A stretch of 64,000 bases of DNA from a virus. Under the pieces are notes generated by a model. It was not told the origin of the DNA, did not search any database, and was given only the letters and a program-made list of their open reading frames with translations. The DNA lies in IMG/VR virus record IMGVR_UViG_3300030616_000001, positions 1-64,000 of that record. One strand, written 5' to 3'. Position numbers and translations under genes: made by a program. Positions 24,956-32,739 of the stretch are shown here, one piece after another; position 1 is the first letter of the stretch; the number at the start of each line of letters is the position of its first letter.

Positions 24956-25485
24956 TACGCACCTCCCACTGCCGCGCCGGCGACGCGGTCATACGAGCAG
25001 TAAGTGTAGAGGAGATTCGTGCGCGGGTTGCCGAACGGCGCCTGTCCGTGACCGGCCCGCTCAAACCCGGTGATGAACATGCCCGGGGGGTTGTCGAAGG
25101 TGGCCTCGACGTCGCCCTTGCGCGTCTCGATGTGGTCGATCCGGTCGCCCTTCTTGAGGACAGGTTCCCCATCGGCGCCGATCAGGCCCATGTTCTCCAG
25201 GTCCGGCCAGTGGAACACCAGCACGATGTCCGCGACGATCTGCTTGCCGCCACGGGCCATGTTCTGTTCGCCCCAGCTGGTGCGGTCCAACTGGCAGTTG
25301 AGGCGCAACTCGGGCATCTCGCGCCGGGACGATGCGCCAAGCTGTGTGCCGTCGTCCACAGGGATCGGGGAGTCGAACTCCGGGTCGTAGCCGCCGCCGG
25401 TGACCAGGGACGTCTCCTCGGTGTCGAGGCGCCGGATCACGGCAACGAACTTGTTGATCAGCCTGCCGCGTGTGACGATGCTCAT
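24955..25485 (-). CDS. Head-tail connector / joining protein
   Basis: This 176-residue protein overlaps its upstream neighbour by four bases (ATGA). It shows beta strands (RLNCQLDRTSW, IVADIVLVFHWPDLE, GDRIDHIETRKGDVEA) that resemble small head-completion or stopper proteins. The family assignment is by context: it lies between a gp6-like adaptor and a gp10-like protein, which is the normal place of the stopper. Confidence 0.55.
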   Translation of the reverse strand: MSIVTRGRLINKFVAVIRRLDTEETSLVTGGGYDPEFDSPIPVDDGTQLGASSRREMPELRLNCQLDRTSWGEQNMARGGKQIVADIVLVFHWPDLENMGLIGADGEPVLKKGDRIDHIETRKGDVEATFDNPPGMFITGFERAGHGQAPFGNPRTNLLYTYCSYDRVAGAAVGGA

Positions 25486-26537
25486 CTGCCAGCCGCCCCC
25501 ATTCGGAGGGGACCGGTGTAGCGCATCAGGATGTTGTCCACCTCGATGTTGCCGGTCAACCCGTAGGAGGCGTCCGGGTTGGCGCCGCCGCCGCCCGGAT
25601 CGGAGAACTGGATCTCCTGGTCCCTGGTCTTGATCTTGGTGACACGGGACTGGAGCGCGGCCTCCTGTTGCTCATCTGCCGGCAGCATGTAGGTGAGGGC
25701 CAGGAGCAGACACGCTCGCTTGATCTCGGCCGGTGTCTGCCCGTAGCTGATCGGCACCTGGGAACCGTCCACCGTCTCGGCCGCTATGTCACCCGCGCCG
25801 AGCTCCGTGTAGCCGAACACCCCCTTGAGAAGGACGTTCTTCCGACCAGCGCCGAACAGGGCCGCGTCCGCGTAGATCCTGCGGCGGCGACCCCGGTAGC
25901 CCGGGAAGAAGTCCAGGGCGTAGGTCACCTTTGGATTGGCGCGGTCGTCCGGGTTCAGCTGGCCCCTGGTGAGGTGGCGGTTGAATACCTCCACGTCGTC
26001 CAGTTCCACCACCACGTCGTCCTGGTTCAGGGCGTGGAGGGCGCAGATCGGCAGGTCCAGCCACATCTGGTCGTGATCTGTGCCGTCGAACGTGAACTGC
26101 GCGTACCGCGGCTCGAACCACTGGCGGCACAACGCGTCGATGGTCGCGCAGGCCCGGTCGATCCCGCGCCACACCTTGTCCGGCGTCCACGGTGGGTTGA
26201 CGTACCCCTCGGCCCACACGTCATCAGGCGTGATATAGCACCGCCTCGCCTTGTCCGCGTGCACCGGTGTCCCCGTGGCCCCGTCGCTCGTTCGGTACGG
26301 TGTCGCCCGATAGCTGCCGTTCGCCTCGCCGCTGACAGCGTCGACAGGTCCAGAGGGATCGGTGTAGCGGTAGCTGAAAACCGTGGCCACCAGTGGTGGG
26401 CGCGTCGTCGGGTAGGAGATTTCGATCCAGCTGCCGCCGCCGTTGTCGCGCTCCGCGAGCCATGCGTCGTAACCGGCGGCAACCAGTCCGGCCAGTGTGA
26501 CCTCGTCCACGGTCCATTTGAGGTTCACAATCGCCAC
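25482..26537 (-). CDS. Head-tail adaptor-like protein
   Basis: This 351-residue protein starts with GTG behind GGGAGGTGAGAC. Features include TPDKVWRGIDRACATIDALCRQWFEPR and a later AEIKRACLLLALTYMLP helix, which resemble the helical core of gp6-type adaptor proteins that dock under the portal. The middle part is beta-rich and larger than in typical adaptors. It lies after the capsid genes and before the connector proteins. Confidence 0.55.
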   Translation of the reverse strand: MAIVNLKWTVDEVTLAGLVAAGYDAWLAERDNGGGSWIEISYPTTRPPLVATVFSYRYTDPSGPVDAVSGEANGSYRATPYRTSDGATGTPVHADKARRCYITPDDVWAEGYVNPPWTPDKVWRGIDRACATIDALCRQWFEPRYAQFTFDGTDHDQMWLDLPICALHALNQDDVVVELDDVEVFNRHLTRGQLNPDDRANPKVTYALDFFPGYRGRRRRIYADAALFGAGRKNVLLKGVFGYTELGAGDIAAETVDGSQVPISYGQTPAEIKRACLLLALTYMLPADEQQEAALQSRVTKIKTRDQEIQFSDPGGGGANPDASYGLTGNIEVDNILMRYTGPLRMGAAGR

Positions 26538-26540
26538 GTC

Positions 26541-26816
26541 TCACCTCCCGCCGTTGCGGGTCGTCCGTTTGCAAAGGCGCTTCAACATCCGCACCGACGC
26601 GTCGTGTCGCTGCGCCTCGGAGTTGGCGAAGTCAAGGCAGAGAGTTTCCCACCGCTCATCCGGGTCCTCGATCGTGAACCTGTACTCGGTGATGCGGCCA
26701 CGTTTCATCTCCTCCGCCTTGACGACGCGGAAGCCGTTCATGTGGGCGTAGGCCGCCAAGGCCAGGTCGCCCGTGTCTCGGATCGGCGCGTGTCTCGGCG
26801 CCGGTGCATTCCCCAT
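26541..26816 (-). CDS. Small head-region protein
   Basis: This 91-residue protein contains DLALAAYAHMNGFRVVKAEEM followed by YRFTIEDPDERWETLCLDFANSEAQRHDASVRMLKRL. The sequence resembles a small phage family of DUF5659 type that occurs near capsid genes; its function is unknown. It has a GGAGGGCGAC ribosome binding site. Confidence 0.6.
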   Translation of the reverse strand: MGNAPAPRHAPIRDTGDLALAAYAHMNGFRVVKAEEMKRGRITEYRFTIEDPDERWETLCLDFANSEAQRHDASVRMLKRLCKRTTRNGGR

Positions 26817-26833
26817 GTCGCCCTCCTTGACGG

Positions 26834-27448
26834 CTACTCGTCGTCAGCAGGGCGGACAGACCGACCGCGCGCCGGGGCGCCGTCGATGGCCTCCCGGATC
26901 TGCGCCTTGGTCATCTTGACCCCGACCTCCACGCCGCGCTCCTCGGCCTCGGCGATCAGTTCGCGCTTGGTCATGGCGTCCAGATCCACGTCCTGACCAT
27001 TCTCCCCGTCGTCCTTGGTTCCCTTCTCGGACCCCTGCGTGGACGGCTGCCGTCCCTTGCCGGTGGTGTTGGGGTCGGTAACCGGACCGGATGCGGCGGG
27101 GGGCAGGCGGTCGCTCACGGACGGTCGCACGTGCTTGGTGGCACCGGACCGGCCCGAGGGGCCGCCCATGATCGGAGCGCGTACCGCCGGCAGACCCTGC
27201 CTGGCGCGGGACTCCATCTCGGACTGGACGACCTCCCGGAGGTGGTCCATGTCGTCGAACTCCAGGATCTCGAACTGCGGGAACTCGGAAAGCTCGCGGA
27301 GCTCGGTCTTGTTGCGCACCACGCGGAACGCTGACGGACTCATGGCCGTCCCCGCCGTGTACTTGGTGCCCGTCGCCGCGGACGTGTAGGTCCGCATCCT
27401 GTGGCCCTTGCGCCTGTCGTACGCTCTCAGTCGAACTGCGGTGATCAT
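26834..27448 (-). CDS. Head-region protein with SAP/LEM-like C-terminus
   Basis: This is a 204-residue protein. The first about 85 residues (RAYDRRKGHRMRTYTSAATGTKY, FPQFEILEFDD) form a beta-rich part. A flexible Gly/Ser/Thr/Pro region follows. The C-terminus (LDAMTKRELIAEAEERGVEV, KMTKAQIREAID) resembles the two-helix SAP or Rho-N-like fold that often binds nucleic acid and is common at the end of phage head-tail joining proteins. It is preceded by an AGGAGAACCGAC site. Confidence 0.6.
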   Translation of the reverse strand: MITAVRLRAYDRRKGHRMRTYTSAATGTKYTAGTAMSPSAFRVVRNKTELRELSEFPQFEILEFDDMDHLREVVQSEMESRARQGLPAVRAPIMGGPSGRSGATKHVRPSVSDRLPPAASGPVTDPNTTGKGRQPSTQGSEKGTKDDGENGQDVDLDAMTKRELIAEAEERGVEVGVKMTKAQIREAIDGAPARGRSVRPADDE

Positions 27449-27484
27449 GTCGGTTCTCCTTCCTCTACTACCCCTGCACGGTTC

Positions 27485-27540
27485 GACGGCGGCCCCCCGC
27501 TAGATGTGGGGGGGGCATCCGGGGACGAGGGACCGCCGTC
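27485..27540 (-). terminator. Large GC-rich stem-loop after the decoration gene
   Basis: In the 116-base gap after the decoration gene, an outer 8-bp stem (GACGGCGG with CCGCCGTC) encloses an inner stem of seven C/G pairs (GCCCCCC with GGGGGGC). One side carries an unpaired bulge of about 16 bases. This would fold very stably in RNA. No U-run follows, so it could be a terminator, an attenuator that lowers expression downstream of capsid genes, or an RNA processing signal. Confidence 0.5.
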
Positions 27541-27564
27541 TCCCCTTGCTGAAAAGCGCGGCTG

Positions 27565-27918
27565 CTACTTGCAGACCGCGACGAACTCGAACGTGGTGCC
27601 GCTCATGTTGGCGACGACCGACTCCGCGTCGGTGCTGTTGTCGTAGACGAACAGCTTGTCGTTGGCGAAGTCGTAGCTCGGCACGTACACGCCGGCCCGG
27701 ACGGGCACGACGTACATGCACTCCACGCTCTCGTGGCCGCGCACGTTGGCGTCGGCCTTGGCGTCGTTGTACGCCTTCACCGCGGCCTGGAGCGTCGCGT
27801 TGAAGTCGGCGGTGCCGCCGGCGACGTACGCGCCGTCACCCGGGCAGCTGAGCAGGATCTCCTGGCCGCCCGCCTTGGTTTCGCGGACTGCCTGAATCGT
27901 GATGGTTCCGAGGGCCAT
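27565..27918 (-). CDS. Candidate capsid decoration protein
   Basis: This 117-residue beta-rich protein (TITIQAVRETKAGGQEILLS, YMYVV-type strands, NDKLFVYDNSTDAESVVANMSG) lies immediately downstream of the major capsid gene. It has a very strong GGGAGGAAAAC ribosome binding site and a stable hairpin (27936-27951) just before it. Both features suggest high expression, as expected of a decoration or cement protein. No homology is certain. Confidence 0.55.
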   Translation of the reverse strand: MALGTITIQAVRETKAGGQEILLSCPGDGAYVAGGTADFNATLQAAVKAYNDAKADANVRGHESVECMYVVPVRAGVYVPSYDFANDKLFVYDNSTDAESVVANMSGTTFEFVAVCK

Positions 27919-27935
27919 GTTTTCCTCCCTGGTCA

Positions 27936-27951
27936 GGCGGCTCGTGCCGCC
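27936..27951 (-). other. Stem-loop in the leader of the decoration gene
   Basis: GGCGGC and GCCGCC pair over a 4-base loop (ACGA), 17 bases before the ATG and just upstream of the ribosome binding site. A 10-bp palindrome CCGTCGACGG (28004-28013) sits a few bases after the capsid stop codon in the same gap. These may separate or stabilise the two most abundant structural mRNAs. Confidence 0.4.
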
Positions 27952-28015
27952 GTTTCGTTCCTGGTTACGCGCGGTCCAGTCGCCTCACGGCTCCCGCGCA
28001 CCTCCGTCGACGGCG

Positions 28016-28954
28016 CTACTGGGTCTTGACGCCGATGACCTTGACGACCGCGTCCTCCTCCTTGTACTGGAAGCCGCCGCGGAGCGAGGTGACCATGATC
28101 CACTCGCCGGTGCGGATGTCCCGGTCCGTCTCGACCCGGATCTTGCGCCAGAAGCCCCAGATCGCGACCTTGGGGTCCAGGAGCAGGATCACGGTCTGGT
28201 CCGAGCCGATCCCCAGGTCGTCCGGGAACACCGGCACGCCCAGGATGGCGCGGTTGCCGTACCGGTCCGGGGAGTCGTCCTGGACCTTGGAGTCGCCCAG
28301 GGCGGTGGCCCGGTCGGCCAGGTAATCGTGGTAGTCGATCTGCGCGTCCTCGGACGTCAGGAACCGCTGGTTCCGCTTCATCCGGTTGTACTGGGACGGC
28401 ATCGCCTTGATCGCGTCCTTGAGCATCGACTTGGCGATGGGGACGCCGCCGGCGTTGACGATGTGGCTCGTCGCCGACGCGATCATGCCGTCGAACAGCG
28501 CGAGCAGCGGATCGGCCGAGGTGGTGTCGCCGTTGGCGAGCAGGTCGTCCAGGTCCAGGGCCGTGTGGTCGGCCATCATGGCCATGACCGTGGACTTGAA
28601 GTTGCCGCCCTCGATGTTGTCCTCGAGCACCTCGTCGTTGAGGTTGATCTCGGACTTCATCAGGTGCGTGTGGAGCGTCTCCTGGTCGGTGGTGGGCTTG
28701 ACCCGATCCGCCGCCGCGAGCGCGTGTCCGCTGGTGCCCGGGCGCAGGACCCGGCCGCTGATCCCGACCTTGTCGATCAGCTTGGTGTGGGACTTGGTCG
28801 TCTGGACGTTGACCATGCCCATCAGCACCGAAGCCTTGATCATGTCCACGACGAACTTCTCGGCCTGCTCGTCCTGCAGGTATCCGCCGTCGGCGATCAG
28901 GTCGGCGACCTCCATGTCGGCCTTGGCCATGATGGTCTGGTTACGAGTTGCCAT
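28016..28954 (-). CDS. Major capsid protein (HK97 fold)
   Basis: This 312-residue protein lies downstream of the XkdF-type protease and scaffold-like genes. The sequence has an N-terminal helical arm, the E-loop-type region with LRPGTSGHALAAADRVKPTTDQ, a long helix (LNDEVLEDNIEGGNFKSTVMAMMADHTALDLDDLLANG), and the late YHDYLADRATALGDSKVQ and ILGVPVFPDDLG strands typical of XkdG-like HK97-fold capsid proteins. Length and neighbours agree. GGGAGG precedes the ATG. Confidence 0.85.
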   Translation of the reverse strand: MATRNQTIMAKADMEVADLIADGGYLQDEQAEKFVVDMIKASVLMGMVNVQTTKSHTKLIDKVGISGRVLRPGTSGHALAAADRVKPTTDQETLHTHLMKSEINLNDEVLEDNIEGGNFKSTVMAMMADHTALDLDDLLANGDTTSADPLLALFDGMIASATSHIVNAGGVPIAKSMLKDAIKAMPSQYNRMKRNQRFLTSEDAQIDYHDYLADRATALGDSKVQDDSPDRYGNRAILGVPVFPDDLGIGSDQTVILLLDPKVAIWGFWRKIRVETDRDIRTGEWIMVTSLRGGFQYKEEDAVVKVIGVKTQ

Positions 28955-28983
28955 TGCTATCCTCCCTGTGGTTCGTGTCGGTG

Positions 28984-30033
28984 TCAGTCCTTCGCTACCG
29001 CCGCCGCGATGTCTCCACCGGTGGCGAACGTACCGCGCGAGGGGCTGGTTTTCTCGGCATGGGCAGGCTGTCCGTCCGTCGCGCCGACCTCACCGGTCTG
29101 GATCACGCTGGACTTGCCCACGCCCTTGGACAGACGCGCCACCTTCGCCTTCATCGCGGTGATTTCTCGCCGCGCCTTTTTGAGCTCGGCCTCGAGCTTG
29201 GCGATCTTGGCGTCGCGCACGTCCGGCACATCATTCCCTGCCTCTTCCCCGACCTTCTCCACGGGAGGCGCCGCCGTGGGTTCGATCTCTTGCGCCTCTT
29301 TGGATGCCGCGTCGTCGTCGGCGTCTCCGTCGGCTTGGGCGTCGAGCGCGTTCTGGACAGCGATGTCCAGGGAAAGCGTCTCGACGTGTTCACCCGCGTC
29401 ATTGAGCCAGGACGAGAGATCGTCGCCCTCCGGGGTGGTCCCGTTGCCGTCGGCGTTGTCGTCGCCGCCGTCCTTGTCGGCCTCCGCCTTTTCCTTGATG
29501 CGCTCCTTCAGATCGGCTGGGAGCGCCTCGTACACGTCGTCGTCCTCCTGGTACGTGACGGAGATGTCCTCGGCCAGCGCCGCCTCGATGATCCGCGACA
29601 GCACGGCCACCTTGGACTTCATCTCCTCGTACTCGTCCGCCGCGCCGCTGAACCGTGCCAGTGCGTTGCGGATCCGGCCGGCATCCCGCTCGTTGTCGGT
29701 GCCGCCCAGGGGGTATTTGAGGTTGACCGGATCCCCGTACAGGGACTCGGTGGTGGGGTCGTCCGCTGGGTACGTCAGACTGGCGTCGTTCCGCAGTTCG
29801 ATCCCGTAATGCGAGGCCCTGGCCTGCGCCGCCTCGCGCTTGGTTTCGTTGTCCGCGTCCGCGTCGGGGACGGCCTTGGCGGCGTCGTCCTCCTTCACCA
29901 CCTGGAACTCCTTCTGGCGGTTGGCACCCGCGCCCACCAGCGACACGAACTCCACGTCCATGTCGGTGAGGCGGTGGACCTTCTTCTCGCCGCCCGGAGC
30001 GGCCTTGCTGATCGTGGTGCGTGAACGCTTCAT
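28984..30033 (-). CDS. Scaffold-like capsid assembly protein (XkdF-linked)
   Basis: This 349-residue acidic protein has the N-terminal VEFVSLVGAGANRQKEFQVVK segment that is characteristic of XkdF-associated proteins. A DUF6582-like block (YGDPVNLKYPLGGTDNERDAGRIRNALARF) follows, then a strongly acidic middle and a C-terminal coiled coil (AKIAKLEAELKKARREITAMKAKVARL). Acidic, coiled-coil proteins directly before the capsid gene usually act as scaffolds. It is probably degraded or expelled by the neighbouring protease. Ribosome binding site TAGGAGG. Confidence 0.65.
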   Translation of the reverse strand: MKRSRTTISKAAPGGEKKVHRLTDMDVEFVSLVGAGANRQKEFQVVKEDDAAKAVPDADADNETKREAAQARASHYGIELRNDASLTYPADDPTTESLYGDPVNLKYPLGGTDNERDAGRIRNALARFSGAADEYEEMKSKVAVLSRIIEAALAEDISVTYQEDDDVYEALPADLKERIKEKAEADKDGGDDNADGNGTTPEGDDLSSWLNDAGEHVETLSLDIAVQNALDAQADGDADDDAASKEAQEIEPTAAPPVEKVGEEAGNDVPDVRDAKIAKLEAELKKARREITAMKAKVARLSKGVGKSSVIQTGEVGATDGQPAHAEKTSPSRGTFATGGDIAAAVAKD

Positions 30034-30044
30034 GGTGGTGCCTC

Positions 30045-31076
30045 CTAGTCCACTTCCTCGCGGATCGCGGTGCCGCCGATGCTGTAGGCGCCGAGTTCAC
30101 CGGCCTTGACGTCGGCCCACAGGTCGTCGTCGGCGACGCGGACGCCCAGCATCCACGTTCCTTTGATGATGTCGTACGCTTTGTCCCCCTCACCCAGCGA
30201 GAAGGCGACCGGTGCGATGTAGCACTCCAGGACGCGGACCTTGTCCTTGCCCAGTGCCTTCCACGAGTGGTGGAGATCGATCGCGCCGTAGTTCTCCATC
30301 CAGGCGTGTGCCGCCCTACGGATGTCCTCGGCGCTGTAGATGTCTCCCTGCGTGTCCGGCTTGAGCGGGGCGTCGCCTTCGCCGTCGTTGGGTTCCAGGA
30401 CCAGGGACATGACGAACCGTTCCTCGGCGCCGTCCTCGGCCTTGTTGACCGTCGCCGTCTCGGTCAGGATCCGCAGCCCAGCGGCCATGATCCCCTTGTT
30501 GACCGCGTGGACGGCCTCCCACCGCTTGATCGAGTCGGTCAGCGACTTCTGCCCATCGTCGGTGCTGCGCTCCGTGTCCTTGTCGATCTTGCCGTAGGCC
30601 GCGCTGATCCCCGTGTCCACGGTGATCGTGCGGTACTCCGAGAAGAACTGCGGGTCGTACTGGCGGAACCGGTACGACGTCTCCGTCTCGTCCACCCCGT
30701 AGTCCCCGAACCCGTCGTGATCTGTGACCCACTTCCGCGCCTCCTCCAGGGTGAACTCGTCCTTGGAGAAGATCAGGGTCTGGATCGCCCACGTGCCATT
30801 GGAGCCGGGGGGCACGCGCCCGCCCTCCGGCTTGGCGGCTTCGTCGTCCGCCTGGATCACGTACACCGACTCGTCGTCCACACCGGCCACCGTGACGGCG
30901 CCGACCTTGCGCACCTTCATTCCGGCCGGTGGATCGAAGCAGTCCATCCCCGGTCCGGCGATGGCCACGGCCGCCTTGTACAGTGCGTCCAGGATCTGCG
31001 CGTCGCTCATCCCGAAGAACGAGATCGGCACGCCGTCGTCGTTCTCCTGGCTCGATGTGAAGATTCCGATTTCCAC
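30045..31076 (-). CDS. XkdF-type phage prohead protease
   Basis: This 343-residue protein starts with GTG behind GGGAGG. The C-terminal half is typical of XkdF-like serine proteases (Peptidase_S78_2 type): SAEDIRRAAHAWMENYGAIDLHHSW, then VLECYIAPVAF and GTWMLGVRVADDDLWADVKAGELGAYSIGG. The His in LHHS and the Ser in GAYSIGG are the candidate catalytic residues. It matures the prohead by processing scaffold and possibly capsid. The N-terminal half includes a domain of unknown role. Confidence 0.8.
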   Translation of the reverse strand: MEIGIFTSSQENDDGVPISFFGMSDAQILDALYKAAVAIAGPGMDCFDPPAGMKVRKVGAVTVAGVDDESVYVIQADDEAAKPEGGRVPPGSNGTWAIQTLIFSKDEFTLEEARKWVTDHDGFGDYGVDETETSYRFRQYDPQFFSEYRTITVDTGISAAYGKIDKDTERSTDDGQKSLTDSIKRWEAVHAVNKGIMAAGLRILTETATVNKAEDGAEERFVMSLVLEPNDGEGDAPLKPDTQGDIYSAEDIRRAAHAWMENYGAIDLHHSWKALGKDKVRVLECYIAPVAFSLGEGDKAYDIIKGTWMLGVRVADDDLWADVKAGELGAYSIGGTAIREEVD

Positions 31077-31102
31077 GGTGTACCTCCCAGGGGATCAGCG
31101 GG

Positions 31103-32026
31103 CTAGTCGCGGCCGCGCTCCTTCGCCTTGCGGATCTGCGAGGCCTGCTCCTCGGGTGTCTGGTTCTTGGCCGCCAGGTCGCGCCCGCCGAGCCACGCGC
31201 TCGAGGCCTTGCTGACGTCGCCGTCGCCGTCCCCCTCGTCGCCGTCGCCGTCGCCGTCGCCACCCTCGTCGCCCTCGTCACCGTCGCCGTCGTCCAGCTT
31301 CTCCAGCTCGGGCAACACCGCCTCGGCCGCGGCCTTGAGCTCGTCGCACTTGGCCATGATCGCGGCGCTGGTGCGGATCGCGTCCTTGAGGGGCCAGTCG
31401 TCCCACAGGGAGTCCAGCTGGTCCTTGGTCAGTTCCCCGGACTCGATCGCGGCCTTGATCTTGCCGTACTTCTCCAGGAGGGTGTCGATGGCCTCCATGG
31501 CGAGGGCCTGGGCCGTTGGCTTGTCGCCCTGCTTGCCCGCCGCCGGTTCGACCGAACCGTCCCCGTCGCCGCTGTCACCGGTCCCCTCGTCCCCCGCGCC
31601 CTCGTCACCTTCGCCGGCGCCGTCCATGTCGTCCTGCTTGGCGGCCTCCAGGGCAGCGATCCGATCCTCCAGTGCGGCGATCACGTCGGCCTCGGACTTC
31701 TCCACGGGGAGTTCCACCGCGACCAGGCCCTCGGAGTCGGTGACCCCCTGGGCCTTGACCGCGGCCAGGTTCTTCTTGACCAGTGGCAGCAGGTCCATGT
31801 CGCCGTCCTCGATCTTCTGGACCGCGTCCTCGTGCCACGCCTTGAACTCGGCCAGGGTCATGGTCTTGAGGGTGGTCGCGGCCTCCTCGTCGGCCTCGGT
31901 CGCGGCCTTGATCGCCGCGCTGATCTTCGCCAACTCGGCGGCCTCCTCCTTGGACAGCTTGTCCTTGGCGCTCTTGGCCGCGAGAACGGCCTGACGCTTC
32001 ACCAGCTCGAGAAATTTCTTGTTCAT
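31103..32026 (-). CDS. Acidic coiled-coil protein, putative internal scaffold
   Basis: This 307-residue protein is made of long charged helices (KLSKEEAAELAKISAAIKAATEADEEA, ADVIAALEDRIAALEAAK) and two Gly/Asp/Glu-rich low-complexity tracts. It precedes the protease and the acidic scaffold-like gene. Such composition is common for scaffolding or inner core proteins of proheads. It may share the scaffold role with its neighbour. There is no defined domain. The ribosome binding site AAGGAGACACCCA is good. Confidence 0.55.
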   Translation of the reverse strand: MNKKFLELVKRQAVLAAKSAKDKLSKEEAAELAKISAAIKAATEADEEAATTLKTMTLAEFKAWHEDAVQKIEDGDMDLLPLVKKNLAAVKAQGVTDSEGLVAVELPVEKSEADVIAALEDRIAALEAAKQDDMDGAGEGDEGAGDEGTGDSGDGDGSVEPAAGKQGDKPTAQALAMEAIDTLLEKYGKIKAAIESGELTKDQLDSLWDDWPLKDAIRTSAAIMAKCDELKAAAEAVLPELEKLDDGDGDEGDEGGDGDGDGDEGDGDGDVSKASSAWLGGRDLAAKNQTPEEQASQIRKAKERGRD

Positions 32027-32391
32027 TGGGTGTCTCCTTCCGGCACGCCGTAGGAACCCCTCGCAGGAGCCGGCGTGTAGATTCCTCCGTCCAGTTCACA
32101 GCGCAACGCGCGTCCCATCTCGGCCTCGATCCTGGAGATGGAGTATCCAAGATCGCCGCGGAACACGCGGAACCAACGCGCCATCTTCTCGGCGCGTCTC
32201 TTCATCTCTGACCCGGTCTGAACCCGTTCCCGGAAGGCCTTGCCCATGACCTTCTCGTCGTGGTCGAACGACTCGCGGAGGACCCTCTCGAACATGGCCA
32301 TCGCTCGCTTCGCCTGGTGCGGTTGCAGCATCAGGTCCGCGAATGGACCGCCCGTCGCCGAGCCAATGGGCTTTGGGATTAGCACTTCCAT
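32023..32391 (-). CDS. Hypothetical head-region protein
   Basis: This is a 122-residue helical, basic protein (KRAMAMFERVLRESFDHDEKVMGKAFRER, MKRRAEKMARWFRVFRGDLGYSISRIEAEMGRAL). It overlaps the downstream scaffold-like gene by four bases (ATGA). The AAAGGAG upstream is rather far from the ATG (about 13 bases). No family recognised. Confidence 0.6.
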   Translation of the reverse strand: MEVLIPKPIGSATGGPFADLMLQPHQAKRAMAMFERVLRESFDHDEKVMGKAFRERVQTGSEMKRRAEKMARWFRVFRGDLGYSISRIEAEMGRALRCELDGGIYTPAPARGSYGVPEGDTQ

Positions 32392-32421
32392 TTTCTACAG
32401 CCTACTCCTTTCTGCTGGATC

Positions 32422-32443
32422 TCGTCAACTCTATCGTCAACTC
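32422..32443 (-). repeat. Tandem 10-bp direct repeat, possible promoter or binding site
   Basis: GAGTTGACGA occurs twice, separated by two bases, in the 45-base gap after the putative immunity gene and at the end of its coding sequence. Each copy contains TTGACG, close to a sigma70 -35 element. A weak -10 (TAGGCT) lies 18 bases after the second copy. This could be an internal promoter for the scaffold, protease and capsid block. Confidence 0.3.
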
Positions 32444-32739
32444 GGCCAGTCGACGTGTTCGTCGTCAACGTCCAGCCCGATGCTGGGCAGCGCCAAGCAG
32501 AGCGCCTGGTAGTTGCCCGAGAAACCCTTCCACCCCTTGACCACGCCGGCGTCCATGCTCATGTCCGAGAACGTCACCGCTCCCAGATCGGCGCGGACCT
32601 CGAGCAGCCTCGTGATCGCCTTCTCCGTCTCCTTGGTGGCGTACCACCACTCACCCTTGCCTGTTCTGTCCCCGCCCTTCCAGCGCAGGATCGCCGCCAC
32701 GTTGCCGTTGCGGTCCGTGATCGGAATCTGACCCGTCAT
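32437..32739 (-). CDS. Small protein coupled to the MuF-peptidase gene, candidate immunity protein
   Basis: This 100-residue protein starts at an ATG that overlaps the stop of the large MuF fusion gene (ATGA). It contains ITDRNGNVAAILRWKGGDRTGKGEWWYAT and ITRLLEVRADLGAVTFSDMSM. It is cytosolic, with no signal peptide. No family is recognised. Its placement directly after a protein with a toxin-like C-terminal peptidase is that of an immunity gene; this is inference only. Confidence 0.6.
   Translation of the reverse strand: MTGQIPITDRNGNVAAILRWKGGDRTGKGEWWYATKETEKAITRLLEVRADLGAVTFSDMSMDAGVVKGWKGFSGNYQALCLALPSIGLDVDDEHVDWPS

Noticed and set aside
1-27450. Extracellular contractile injection system instead of a phage
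   Set aside because: The tail genes resemble such systems, but terminase, portal, protease and capsid genes lie directly upstream, and no AAA+ ATPase of injection systems is seen.
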